DNA of 64,000 nt. It comes from Muraenolepis orangiensis. Its lineage: Eukaryota > Chordata > Actinopteri > Gadiformes > Muraenolepididae. Below, one piece after another: positions 39,881-48,985 of the stretch. The stretch is taken from positions 25,063,228 to 25,127,227 of the forward strand of contig CM051001.1 of assembly GCA_027704905.1 (NCBI GenBank), in the 5' to 3' direction. Numbering within the stretch: position 1 is the stretch's first letter; each line of letters starts with the position of its first letter. A program made the position numbers and the translations under genes. The notes beneath the pieces are model-generated. The model ran no database searches. It was not told where the DNA came from and worked only from the letters and a program-made list of their open reading frames with translations.

Positions 39881-40390
39881 CTGTAAGCCAGTGGTGAAGC
39901 GTCAGGGCCTTCAAGGTATTCAGAGAAGACCCTGGAACTCTCAGATGAAACCAAAAAATCGAATTAATAAAATGTAATACAATTTAATAACATTTAATAA
40001 AATTTAAATAAAATTAATAAATGAGAATCATATCTGTGTTATATTACAGTGTTACGTTGATTTGTTTGTCTTTCTCGGTCCATGCACTACGCATTTGAGT
40101 GGTTTTGTGTTGGAAAAACAATGCAACCAATCAGATATTTTTCTGGGTTGCTGGGAAGAATATCCTTCAACCAAAGTATTCCCGCTGACATTGGCCCTTA
40201 GACTGAATGAGAGCGTACGTTTGGATTGACAATTTGATCAACCAATCATATCGTGATTTGTAGCCAATGGGCGTATTCTTTTAGATTTCTCCGCAGCTCA
40301 ATATGGAGCTAGAAGGTGCAAGGTGGTGGCTGGCGCGAGAGTGGATCTAGCGTAGTGTTACGTTTTCTACGTTGTTTTTTTTACGTCAAA

Positions 40391-40696
40391 ATGGCAACAG
40401 GTGAAGATGATGTCGTTGCGGATTTATTGTCTGAACCATTTTCAAGACGACCATTTAATGTTAAGATGGACATTATTAAAAAAGGCCGTCCAACACCTGA
40501 CAATCTGGAGCTGACTCAAGTAGTTAAAGCAGGCTATGTTCGCCATTTTCAGAGTAGCAACTGGGAACGATCCCCGTGGCTAACGGGCTCTACTAGCCAC
40601 GAGAGGCTCTACTGCTGGGAGTGTTGCTGTTTGGGACCGACAAGAGAGCAGGGAATTGGAACTTATTTTGGATCTGAAAAGCGATCATCTTTATGA
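40391..40696 (+). pseudogene. hAT-encoded N-terminal fragment with TTF-type zinc finger
   Basis: The ATG at 40391 is chosen because copy 2 keeps the same start (MATGED) and the upstream extension is not shared. The frame reads MATGEDDVVADLLSEPFSRR, then MDIIKKGRPTPDNLEL, then YVRHFQSSNWERSPWLTGST and ERLYCWECCCLG. The 'KGRPTP...HFQ..W....PWL......L.CW.C' pattern is that of the TTF-type zinc finger at the N-terminus of ZMYM1-like hAT transposases, a presumed DNA-binding module. It ends after 102 codons by running into unrelated frame (GIGTYFGSEKRSSL). About 500 residues of a normal transposase are missing. Confidence 0.7.
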
Positions 40697-40939
40697 CCTG
40701 ATGGTGGTCGAACCATCCAGAAGGACAGGAGAATGGATTTGGTCTTTAAGTGAACATCATTGGTGAGTGACACTCATTTGTCTTTGCTGGTTTTGTCTCA
40801 GTGTTGCGTCTCGTTGAGCTGGTTGTTGCATTTTGTTTCCACACACTTGTTGACTGATTAGTTAATGGCTGTCTTGAGTTTGTTAAGCATTGTTGTGCAT
40901 TTGAATTGAGAGTTTGGACTTGATCTTTCTTTGCATCGC

Positions 40940-41160
40940 TTAACGTGAAAAGACTTAACGTAACTAAGAGTTACAAACCCGCGATCAATAATCACCTAAT
41001 TTGCATATGGTTTGTCATTAGCACTTTCACCTTTTCACTTTCATTTTGACAGGTGAAAGTGCTAATGACAAGACATATGCCAGAGACATTTGGTGATTAT
41101 TGATCGCTATTTTGGAACTTTAAGTTACGTTCAGCCTTTTCACGTGAAGCGTGTTAGACT
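40940..41160. repeat. Internal foldback of hAT copy 1
   Basis: Imperfect inverted arms at about 40943-41030 and 41047-41155, including GCGATCAATAATCACC and GGTGATTATTGATCGC, with a very short spacer. Homologous to 37578-37869. Confidence 0.85.
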
Positions 41161-41382
41161 GTCCCTTTAACCGATAGCCTGTGTGTGGTGGTCTGTGTTG
41201 GTCTGTTACTTCACTACATGGACACTGCATTACAACTATGGTACACTTGGGAATTGGTTGCGACAATCTGATCTTCCTAAATGAGATAAGGCATAAAGTG
41301 ACTCCTCCGTGACGTCCGTCTGACTAGAACAACTGAATTTTCGAATGGGGGTGGTGGTGATGGTGGGGGTGGTGGTCTACAG

Positions 41383-41785
41383 CAGGGGTTCGCGGGACCC
41401 CGAGGGGGGGGGGGGTCGCGGAACCCCGAGGGGGGGGGGGGGGGGTCGCGAGATGATTTCAGAATCCTCTTGATGTGACCATGAGGTTTTTATTGTTAAT
41501 AATAACGTGTGCATAGATATTTTTATATATGTACGGGTGACGAATAAAGGAATTTTGATTCCGACAGATTCACGACAGTATCATTTGCAGCTGAAAAAAA
41601 GCCCCACACAATTTTCAATATCACGATTACCCCCCCCCCCCCCCCCTTGGACTTCACGATGTTCTCGATGGTGAAGCTCTGTGCGCACGTTGTTTTTAAT
41701 GTTCCAGTCCCTCCGGTGATAGTGGGGGGGGGGGGGGGGGTCTGTTATGTTGGGGGTCGCGGGCTGAAAAGTTTGGGAACCCCTG
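41383..41785 (+). mobile_element. Nested hAT-type MITE, copy 1
   Basis: Ends CAGGGGTTCGCGGG and AAGTTTGGGAACCCCTG, with a perfect 8-bp duplication GTCTACAG (41375-41382, 41786-41793). It contains poly-G (about 41403-41446, 41725-41741) and poly-C (41631-41646) runs and no ORF. The empty site is visible in hAT copy 2. Confidence 0.93.
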
Positions 41786-41835
41786 GTCTACAGAAGGTCC
41801 AGTTGTGATAGACACGCTTCGCCACTGCTGTAAGC

Positions 41836-42830
41836 TGGGTCCAATTACTAAAAACAAAGGAGATTTCCGGAAGCTGCCAAATCTCATATTCCACATTGAA
41901 CTCTGGTCTGGCCTTATTTTAGTCTGCATTTCTTTCACTTCATAGACACAGCCAACAGACATCTTTAAGCTCATCTCAAGTGATCTCTTTGCATGTGCAT
42001 CTGACAACCACTCTTCTCTCCATCTTCTATTCTTTCTCCTCCGTTTCCTCAACAGAGATTATCAAAATATGTCCACCCGATTGATCAGGGCAAACTGAGC
42101 GTGGGGCAAAGGCTTGTCAAATAAGGGGTCTGATAGACGTTTCTCACCCCACCCTAAACTTACTACAGGCACAAACCCATTCACTCAAACAATATGAGTC
42201 ATGATCAATATCATTCATGAATAGGACCCTGCTGAAGAGAACAGGCAGAAAGGCCAAGGAATCTACACCAAACATCTACGACATAAGACATATTACATGC
42301 AAACACCTCACACTCTGATCAGGACATCTGATCTAGAAATAGTTTAGTGTGAATAATAAGTGTATTTAAACCGCAGCAGATTGTATAATCACAGCATTGA
42401 CACATTGCATTTTACCAGCTAAATTACTTATTATTTCAACATGAACTTACATGTTTTTGATACATCCATCAAGAGACACTTACACATTATAGATTATTCG
42501 TTCATTTTTTTCATATTTAAATTCGGTCTATATGCTGTCATTTCAACCTGATTTCCTCAACCACGAACAGCAAGAGTCTCGCAGACCGATCCCGCACATC
42601 ATAGCATGTAAAGGGAAGCAGCAGCACCCAGCCAGCCAGCCAGAAAGATACAACAAACAGCCGATACACACCCGACTATGAACTAGAAAAGACCCGAGGA
42701 AAAACATCACAACTTGTAATACATAACGGAATTTAAAAAATACATACAACCCCACGACTAGCGCTGATAACGCATCGAGACATGTGTGTGTCTCCAGAAG
42801 ACCATTCATAACATAACTTGAAATCTCTAC
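41836..42830. other. Non-coding stretch
   Basis: No exon or repeat recognised. Confidence 0.4.
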
Positions 42831-43290
42831 CTGTGTACTGCAAGAGAAACATCGTCCTCAGAGGTGGATAGAAAAACACGGCCGCTACCGCAGAACGAAC
42901 TGCACGTAAAGTAATTTCCTTTGAATGGAGGAACAACGGAGGCTCGTCTTCTGTCCGCGCCGCTCCGTGCCGCTCTGTTCGGCAGACAGCGCTGCACTGA
43001 GACCAGGCAGTGGAGGTGGGACCTCTGAGCCGAGTACGGCGAGCGCGCGTTCACGTTACCCGTGCCCGGGCCCGTGCGTTGTTCTATGCGACTCGACGAG
43101 AAGGCAAATGGTTTGCCTGAACGGGTGTCCGTAGCCGTTACCGTCGCTACCAGCAAAGTCCGTATCTTGTCCGTTCTTCTTTTAAAATGAGAGTGCGGGG
43201 CAGAGATGACGGGTCGTCAATGAAGTACCGTAGGTTATATCGGTTCTCGGCGGTCCACGCACGGCTTTCGGCTGTCTGAGCTCATTTGAC
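42831..43290 (-). promoter_or_regulatory. CpG-rich block, possible promoter and first exon
   Basis: In contrast to the AT-rich surroundings this block is dense in CG dinucleotides (for example CGCGCCGCTCCGTGCCGC near 42957 and GGCGAGCGCGCGTTCACG near 43038). On the minus strand it ends in a good donor, ACACAG|GTAGAGAT at 42831/42830, so a minus-strand first exon is possible. There is no matching cDNA evidence, and an ATG at about 42854 gives only MFLLQYT before the donor. CpG islands in fish are less reliable promoter markers than in mammals. Confidence 0.4.
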
Positions 43291-43997
43291 ACGGTGGTTG
43301 ATAGTAAGGGACGATGAGGATAACTATCGTCCAACACCGACACTGACTGTTCTGTGTAACTACAATACTGTATTGCATCAATACTTAATAATTACCTAGT
43401 TACTTGTTGCATCACACTGCACCTTTGTATACATATAGTTCTAATTTGCACTACTGTATATAGGACCACCGCAATATGTATATGAACCATTTTTATATGG
43501 CGATTTTTTTTTCCAGTTTATTTAGTTTAGCTTATTTTTTTAAATAATGCATACGTTTAAATTGTTGTTGTAGTTGAACATGAACCGACACGGACCATTG
43601 TTGTATTTCAGATGTTGGGATTGTATTTGTAATCGATTTTTGAAGCATTTTTGAAGATGCGTACACATGAATGAATAAGCGAACAATGGCACTGAAATGT
43701 TTCTTCGTTGAGATGGAACATTTGTATATTGTTGTAAGACACTGAGATATATGTCCTGATGTTTCAGACAAGCAGTCATGTTCTCAAGGTTACACCATGA
43801 CACAAGAGGTGTCTAATTCCAACATATGTAAATAAACAAATAAATAAATAAATACAATTTAACAATTTTCCATAGACCAAATGCATGCATTTGAGAATAG
43901 GCCTACAGACCTTAAATTCTACAAATGTGCAGTCTGGTCGTTTAAAAATAGAGAACAATTATTCATGTGCCTCAATGGCAGTAATGGCTATCAAATA
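43291..43997. other. Non-coding stretch
   Basis: AT-rich, no gene recognised; short (AAAT)n at about 43832-43853. Confidence 0.4.
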
Positions 43998-44120
43998 TCA
44001 AGTCAAGTCAAGTCAAGTTTATTGTCACTTCACAGTTTACACAAGTATAACGCAGTGAGTGAAAATCTTATGTGCAATACCCGACGACAGACAGCAGTTA
44101 TAAAGATAAGATAAAATAAG
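43998..44120 (-). mobile_element. LINE 3' terminus with (TCAAG)n tail
   Basis: Starts with about four TCAAG units, then TTTATTGTCACTTCACAG and a block (about 44055-44105) nearly identical to 3255-3305, which lies at the 3' side of the LINE ORF at 3430-3890. This is the 3' UTR and tail of that LINE family on the minus strand. Confidence 0.75.
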
Positions 44121-44928
44121 TAGAAGTGGTGAAATATGTAGGTGGTTTTGCTTTAATTAAGCTAAATAAATTGGCGACTTAGCAAAAGTGCAGCAACGGC
44201 ATCCCACTCCATCAAAGCAAAAGCTGATGCTACTCTTTAAATGTTTTTCAATTTATGTGGAAACAAAACACAAAACATGACATTGCAGATGCAGAGAAAT
44301 TACCCAGAAGGACATGCTGTCTATAATCACCAGGTGGAAACATGAAATAATTCAGTGCAGGTGAGTTCGTAAAAGCCTCAGAAATGTAACAATGTCAACC
44401 AACTAATTGTTCGTTTGACATATTGCAGCGACAAATCTATAGTTGACCCTCTTCCATCCGATCCACTGCAGTCATACATGTGTTCAGTTAAGGACGCATT
44501 GCATGAATTATTCAAATTCAATCACTGCATATTGAATGCGACCTGGACCTCATTGACATGTTAATGTCAATGATGTTACTGTGTTGAAGAACACTAGCCA
44601 AGTTTAAAATTAAAACGCATCATTCCTCCTTCCTCCCATCATCACACCCTCTGTTGCCTCGAATCATTAAGCGCAGACCCTTTCACTAGAATTGTGACAC
44701 GTTGGGAGATTCATTTTTCACACAATGCAGATGTGTACACTCGTGACGGACCTTGAGCAGCTTTAACACGGAGGGATCAAGGCCAGAGCAGCATTCCAGT
44801 TTATCAGTTACAGTTACTATCTAGCCTCTCAGTGCAGCCATCACCATCCACCCATGGCTTAATAAACCCAGGTTTTTTTTTTCTCCAAATCAATTTGGTC
44901 TGTGAAAACTGATACTAGGGATACTCTT
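44121..44928. other. Non-coding stretch
   Basis: No exon recognised; this is the left flank of the Gypsy insertion. Confidence 0.4.
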
Positions 44929-44933
44929 CATAC

Positions 44934-45614
44934 TGTCACGGTTACGGTGGTTGACAGGGGGCGTTGCCAGGCCGCGTGCGCTAGAGGCGCACACACACGC
45001 ACCTGCCAACCATTACCGTGGCTAATTGCCATTGATGTCACCTGGGGGGCTATTTATACAGCGGCGTCAGTGAGAGACGTCGCTCGTTCGTACTAGGTGT
45101 AACCGGTACGCTACCAGTCCCCAGGTGACATTCATCCCTGGTCCTGATCACCCTGCTACGGACTATCGGAGAGATAGCCCGCCCGTCTGCTGTTCCAGCC
45201 CCTCGTCGGTCCCGGAGTACCGCCCGTCATCTACCTGTCGGTACGACGCACCTCGACCTCCCGGTAACCTGACCATCGCCTGTCCCCAACGATCCGCTCG
45301 TCTCCTACCTGTCGGCACGACGCACCTCGACCTCCCGGTAACCTGACCATCGCCTGTCCCCAACGAGCCGTTCGCCTACTACCTGTCGGCACGACGCACC
45401 TCGACCTCCCGGTAACCTGACCATCGCCTGTCCCCAACGAGCCGTTCGCCTACTACCTGTCGGCACGACGCACCTCGACCTCCCGGTAACCTGACCATCA
45501 CCTGTCCCCAACGATCCGCTCGTCTCCTACCTGTCGGCTTGACGCACCTCGATCTCCCGGTCCCAGCTCCCTCGTCGGTCCTGGGGGATAACCTTCTATT
45601 GTGTTTTGGTGCCA
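44934..45614 (+). repeat. Left LTR, 3'-truncated
   Basis: Matches the right LTR from its first base to about GTGCCA at 45614. It contains a TATTTATA box at 45051-45058 and four 74-bp tandem units (45241-45536). The AATAAA region and the following sequence up to GTGACA are missing. Confidence 0.95.
45241..45536 (+). repeat. Four 74-bp tandem units in the left LTR
   Basis: Units start at 45241, 45315, 45389 and 45463, followed by a partial unit. Two subtypes alternate in the last third (GATCCGCTCGTCTC and GAGCCGTTCGCCTA). Confidence 0.97.
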
Positions 45615-48139
45615 AGAATAAATACCCCTTGCCACTCATCGACCCAGCCTTCGAGCCTCTCCGTAATGCGACGGTGTTCTCCAAATTGGACCTCCGCAAT
45701 GCCTACCATCTCGTCCGGATCCGTGAGGGGGACGAGTGGAAGACGGCGTTCAACACTGCTTTGGGGCACTTCGAGTACCGGGTCATGCCCTTCGGTCTCA
45801 CCAACGCCCCGGCAGTGTTCCAGGCTCTGGTGAACGACGTCCTCCGAGACATGCTGAACCTGTTCGTCTTTGTCTACCTGGACGATATTTTGATATTTTC
45901 AGGTAGTCAGAGGGAGCACGTTCAGCACGTCCGGTTGGTACTTCAGCGGCTTTTGGAGAACAAGCTGTTCGTCAAGGCGGAGAAGTGCGAGTTCCACGCA
46001 AAGTCGGTGGCTTTTTTGGGGTTCATAATCGAACCGGGCCAAGTTCGATCGGATCCCGTTAAAGTCAAGGCAGTGGCGGAGTGGCCGACGCCTACGTCCC
46101 GGAAACAACTCCAGCGGTTCCTCGGATTTTCAAATTTTTACCGCAGGTTCATCCGGGATTTCAGTAGTGTCGCGGCCCCACTTACTCGGCTCACCTCCAC
46201 GCTCTCTCCGTTCTCCTGGACTCCTGAGGCAGGTGCGGCGTTTGCGCAGCTGAAACGGCTGTTTACCTCGGCTCCGGTTCTGAGGCATCCGGATCCGGCG
46301 TGCCAGTTTGTGGTGGAGGTGGACGCATCGGACTCCGGTGTGGGGGCCGTCCTTTCTCAACGTGCCACGGGGGATCGGAAGACTCACCCTTGTGCCTTTT
46401 TTTCTAGACAGTTGTCGCCCGCGGAGAGGAACTACGACGTGGGGAATCGGGAGCTCTTGGCAGTGGTCCTGGCCTTGGAGGAGTGGAGGCATTGGCTGGA
46501 GGGGGCCGAACAACCGTTCGTGGTCTGGACAGACCACAAGAACTTGGCCTACCTCCGCACCGCCAAACGGCTCAACTCTCGACAGGCGCGGTGGGCGTTG
46601 TTCCTGGGGAGGTTCAACTTCACGCTCACTTACCGGCCTGGATGTCGGAATGTGAAACCGGACTCTCTCTCTCGCCAGTGGGACGCCGAGAGGGATCTCG
46701 TCGAGCCAGAGACCATCCTGCCTCCGGTGTGCGTGCTTGGGGCAGTCACATGGGAGATTGAGGGTCTCGTCCGGTCGGCTCAACGTACTCATCCAGATCC
46801 AGGTAATGGTCCCGCTAACCGGCTGTTTGTACCCGATCCAGTTAGGTCTCGGGTGCTGCAGTGGGCTCATTCCTCCCGTCTGACCTGCCATCCCGGCTTT
46901 GCACGGACCCTGTCCTTCCTCAGACGGAGCTTCTGGTGGCCTTCCATCTCCCGGGACACCCAGGCCTTTGTCACGGCCTGCACCGTCTGTGCACGCAGCA
47001 AGGCCTCACATCGACCTCCTGCGGGGTTGCTGCAGCCGCTGCCTATCCCTCGTCGGCCTTGGTCGCACATCGCCGTGGACTTCGTCACCGGTCTTCCGCC
47101 GTCGGCTGGTAACTCCACCATCCTCACCATCGTCGACCGGTTTTCGAAGGCGGTCCATTTTGTGCCTTTGCCCAAGCTCCCCTCGGCCAAGGAGACGGCG
47201 GACCTCCTGGTACTGCAGGTATTCCGTCTGCACGGGATACCCCTGGACATAGTGTCCGACCGGGGGCCACAGTTCGCGTCGCAGTTGTGGAGGGCGTTCT
47301 GCCAGGCTCTGGGGGCCACCGCCAGCCTCTCCTCCGGATACCATCCGCAGTCCAATGGACAAACGGAGAGAGCTAACCAGGACCTGGAAGCGGCTCTCCG
47401 CTGCGTCGCCGCGAACCATCCATCCTCATGGAGTTCCCACCTCCCTTGGGTGGAGTACGCCCACAACTCCCTGATCAGCGACGCCACGGGGATGTCGCCG
47501 TTCCAGGCATCGCTGGGCTACCAACCGCCCCTGTTTCCCGTCCAGGAGGAGGAGATTGCGGTGCCGTCGGTACAGGCCCACCTCCAGCGCTGCCGCCGGA
47601 TTTGGAGGACCGCACGTTCGGCACTCCTTCGTACGGCCGATCGGAACCGGCGTTTGGCGGACCGTCGGAGGGTCCAGGCACCCATCTATCGACCTGGACA
47701 ACAGGTTTGGCTCTCCTCCCGTGACCTACCACTCCAGGTACAGTCCCGGAAGTTGGCGCCTCGCTATGTGGGACCTTACACGGTGGACAAGGTCATCAAC
47801 CCGGTGTCTGTACGGCTAAGATTGCCGCCAGCCATGAAAGTTCATCCCACCTTTCATGTCTCCCTGTTGAAACCTGTGTCTTCCAGTCCCTTGTGCCCTC
47901 CCACCACACCCCCTCCCCCCCCCAGGATCATCGACGACCATCCCGCCTACACGGTGAGAAAGATCCTGGACATCCGTCGCCGTGGCCGGGGTTTCCAGTA
48001 CCTGGTGGATTGGGAAGGGTACGGCCCGGAGGAGCGGAGTTGGATTCCACGGCGGAGTGTCCTGGATCTGTCCCTCATCCGCGACTTCCATCAGGAACAT
48101 CCCGACAGGCCGAGTGGGGCGCCAGGAGGCACCCGTTGA
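45615..48139 (+). CDS. pol: Gypsy pol: RT, RNase H, integrase, chromodomain (5' truncated)
   Basis: Numbering from a frame opening at 45539 (866 codons, first 25 being LTR sequence; no ATG before residue 83). RT: KLDLRNAYH (first catalytic Asp 51) and YLDD at 113-116. RNase H: VDASDSG (Asp 262), Glu 305, Asp 332 and Asp 375. Integrase: zinc site His444/His451/Cys481/Cys484, core Asp514, Asp574 and Glu610 with D-59-D-35-E spacing. A GPY/F-like module lies near 739-763 (RYVGPYTVDKV). The chromodomain is at 804-843 (YTVRKILDI, YLVDWEGYG, SWIPRRSVLD). The enzyme complex would copy element RNA and insert the cDNA, and a chromodomain usually targets chromatin. Every listed catalytic residue is present and no stop interrupts the frame. 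RT lacks the part before KYPLPL, and gag and protease are absent, so the element is defective unless helped. Confidence 0.96.
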
Positions 48140-48150
48140 GGGGGGGGTAC
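48140..48150 (+). other. Polypurine tract
   Basis: A G-rich run (GGGGGGGGTAC) between the pol stop codon and the right LTR, the expected plus-strand primer site. Confidence 0.75.
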
Positions 48151-48980
48151 TGTCACGGTTACGGTGGTTGACAGGGGGCGTTGCCAGGCCGCGTGCGCTA
48201 GAGGCGCACACACACGCACCTGCCAACCATTACCGTGGCTAATTGCCATTGATGTCACCTGGGGGCTATTTATACAGCGGCGTCAGTGAGAGACGTCGCT
48301 CGTTCGTACTAGGTGTAACCGGTACGCTACCAGTCCCCAGGTGACATTCATCCCTGGTCCTGATCACCCTGCTACGGACTATCGGAGAGATAGCCCGCCC
48401 GTCTGCTGTTCCAGCCCCTCGTCGGTCCCGGAGTACCGCCCGTCATCTACCTGTCGGTACGACGCACCTCGACCTCCCGGTAACCTGACCATCGCCTGTC
48501 CCCAACGATCCGCTCGTCTCCTACCTGTCGGCACGACGCACCTCGACCTCCCGGTAACCTGACCATCGCCTGTCCCCAACGATCCGCTCGTCTCCTACCT
48601 GTCGGCACGACGCACCTCGACCTCCCGGTAACCTGACCATCGCCTGTCCCCAACGAGCCGTTCGCCTACTACCTGTCGGCACGACGCACCTCGACCTCCC
48701 GGTAACCTGACCATCGCCTGTCCCCAACGAGCCGTTCGCCTACTACCTGTCGGCACGACGCACCTCGACCTCCCGGTAACCTGACCATCACCTGTCCCCA
48801 ACGATCCGCTCGTCTCCTACCTGTCGGCTTGACGCACCTCGATCTCCCGGTCCCAGCTCCCTCGTCGGTCCTGGGGGATAACCTTCTATTGTGTTTTGGT
48901 GCCATTAATAAACCCCTGTTCTTCCTTTCCTGGTCTCCGCCTGCGTTCTGGGTCCAACCTCACCACACACCGTCGTGACA
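48151..48980 (+). repeat. Right LTR, complete (830 bp)
   Basis: Starts TGTCACGG, ends CGTCGTGACA. AATAAA is at 48907-48912. Five 74-bp units (48457-48826) against four in the left LTR; a one-base length difference is also visible in the G run before the TATA box. The rest appears identical by eye. Confidence 0.96.
48457..48826 (+). repeat. Five 74-bp tandem units in the right LTR
   Basis: Units start at 48457, 48531, 48605, 48679 and 48753, followed by a partial unit. The extra unit relative to the left LTR is a GATCCGCTCGTCTC subtype. Confidence 0.97.
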
Positions 48981-48985
48981 CATAC

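Larger units (their letters stand above)
39889..41827 (+). mobile_element. TTF-finger hAT family, copy 1 (longest)
   Basis: Begins CAGTGGTGAAGCGTCAGGGC at 39889 and ends CACGCTTCGCCACTG at 41827, flanked by a perfect 8-bp duplication CTGTAAGC (39881-39888, 41828-41835). It contains an ORF with a TTF-type zinc finger (40391-40696), a long foldback (about 40940-41160) and a nested MITE (41383-41785) with its own 8-bp duplication. Eight-base duplications and CAGTGG ends define hAT. The transposase catalytic core and dimerisation domain are not present, so it is non-autonomous. Confidence 0.93.
44934..48980 (+). mobile_element. Ty3/Gypsy chromovirus retrotransposon, internally deleted
   Basis: Flanked by a perfect 5-bp duplication CATAC (44929-44933, 48981-48985). 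The LTRs begin TGTCAC and the right one ends GTGACA. The left LTR lacks its last about 150 bp and runs straight into pol, so the primer-binding site, gag, protease and the first part of RT are gone. Pol is otherwise open through RNase H, integrase and chromodomain, followed by a G-rich polypurine tract and the right LTR. Near-identical LTRs and intact pol suggest a recent insertion. The duplication shows that it integrated as one unit, or was deleted afterwards. Confidence 0.96.

Noticed and set aside
45241..45536. Possible CRISPR-like array
   Set aside because: The 74-bp units are contiguous with no unique spacers, lie in an LTR, and the DNA is from a vertebrate.
45163..45699. Ladder of near-identical 66-106 codon minus-strand ORFs in the LTRs (also 48379-48905)
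   Set aside because: They are spaced 74 bp apart and are frames through the LTR tandem units.
46130..47487. Long minus-strand ORFs opposite the Gypsy pol gene
   Set aside because: They are antisense shadows of a GC-rich coding region; the plus strand has all the retroelement motifs.
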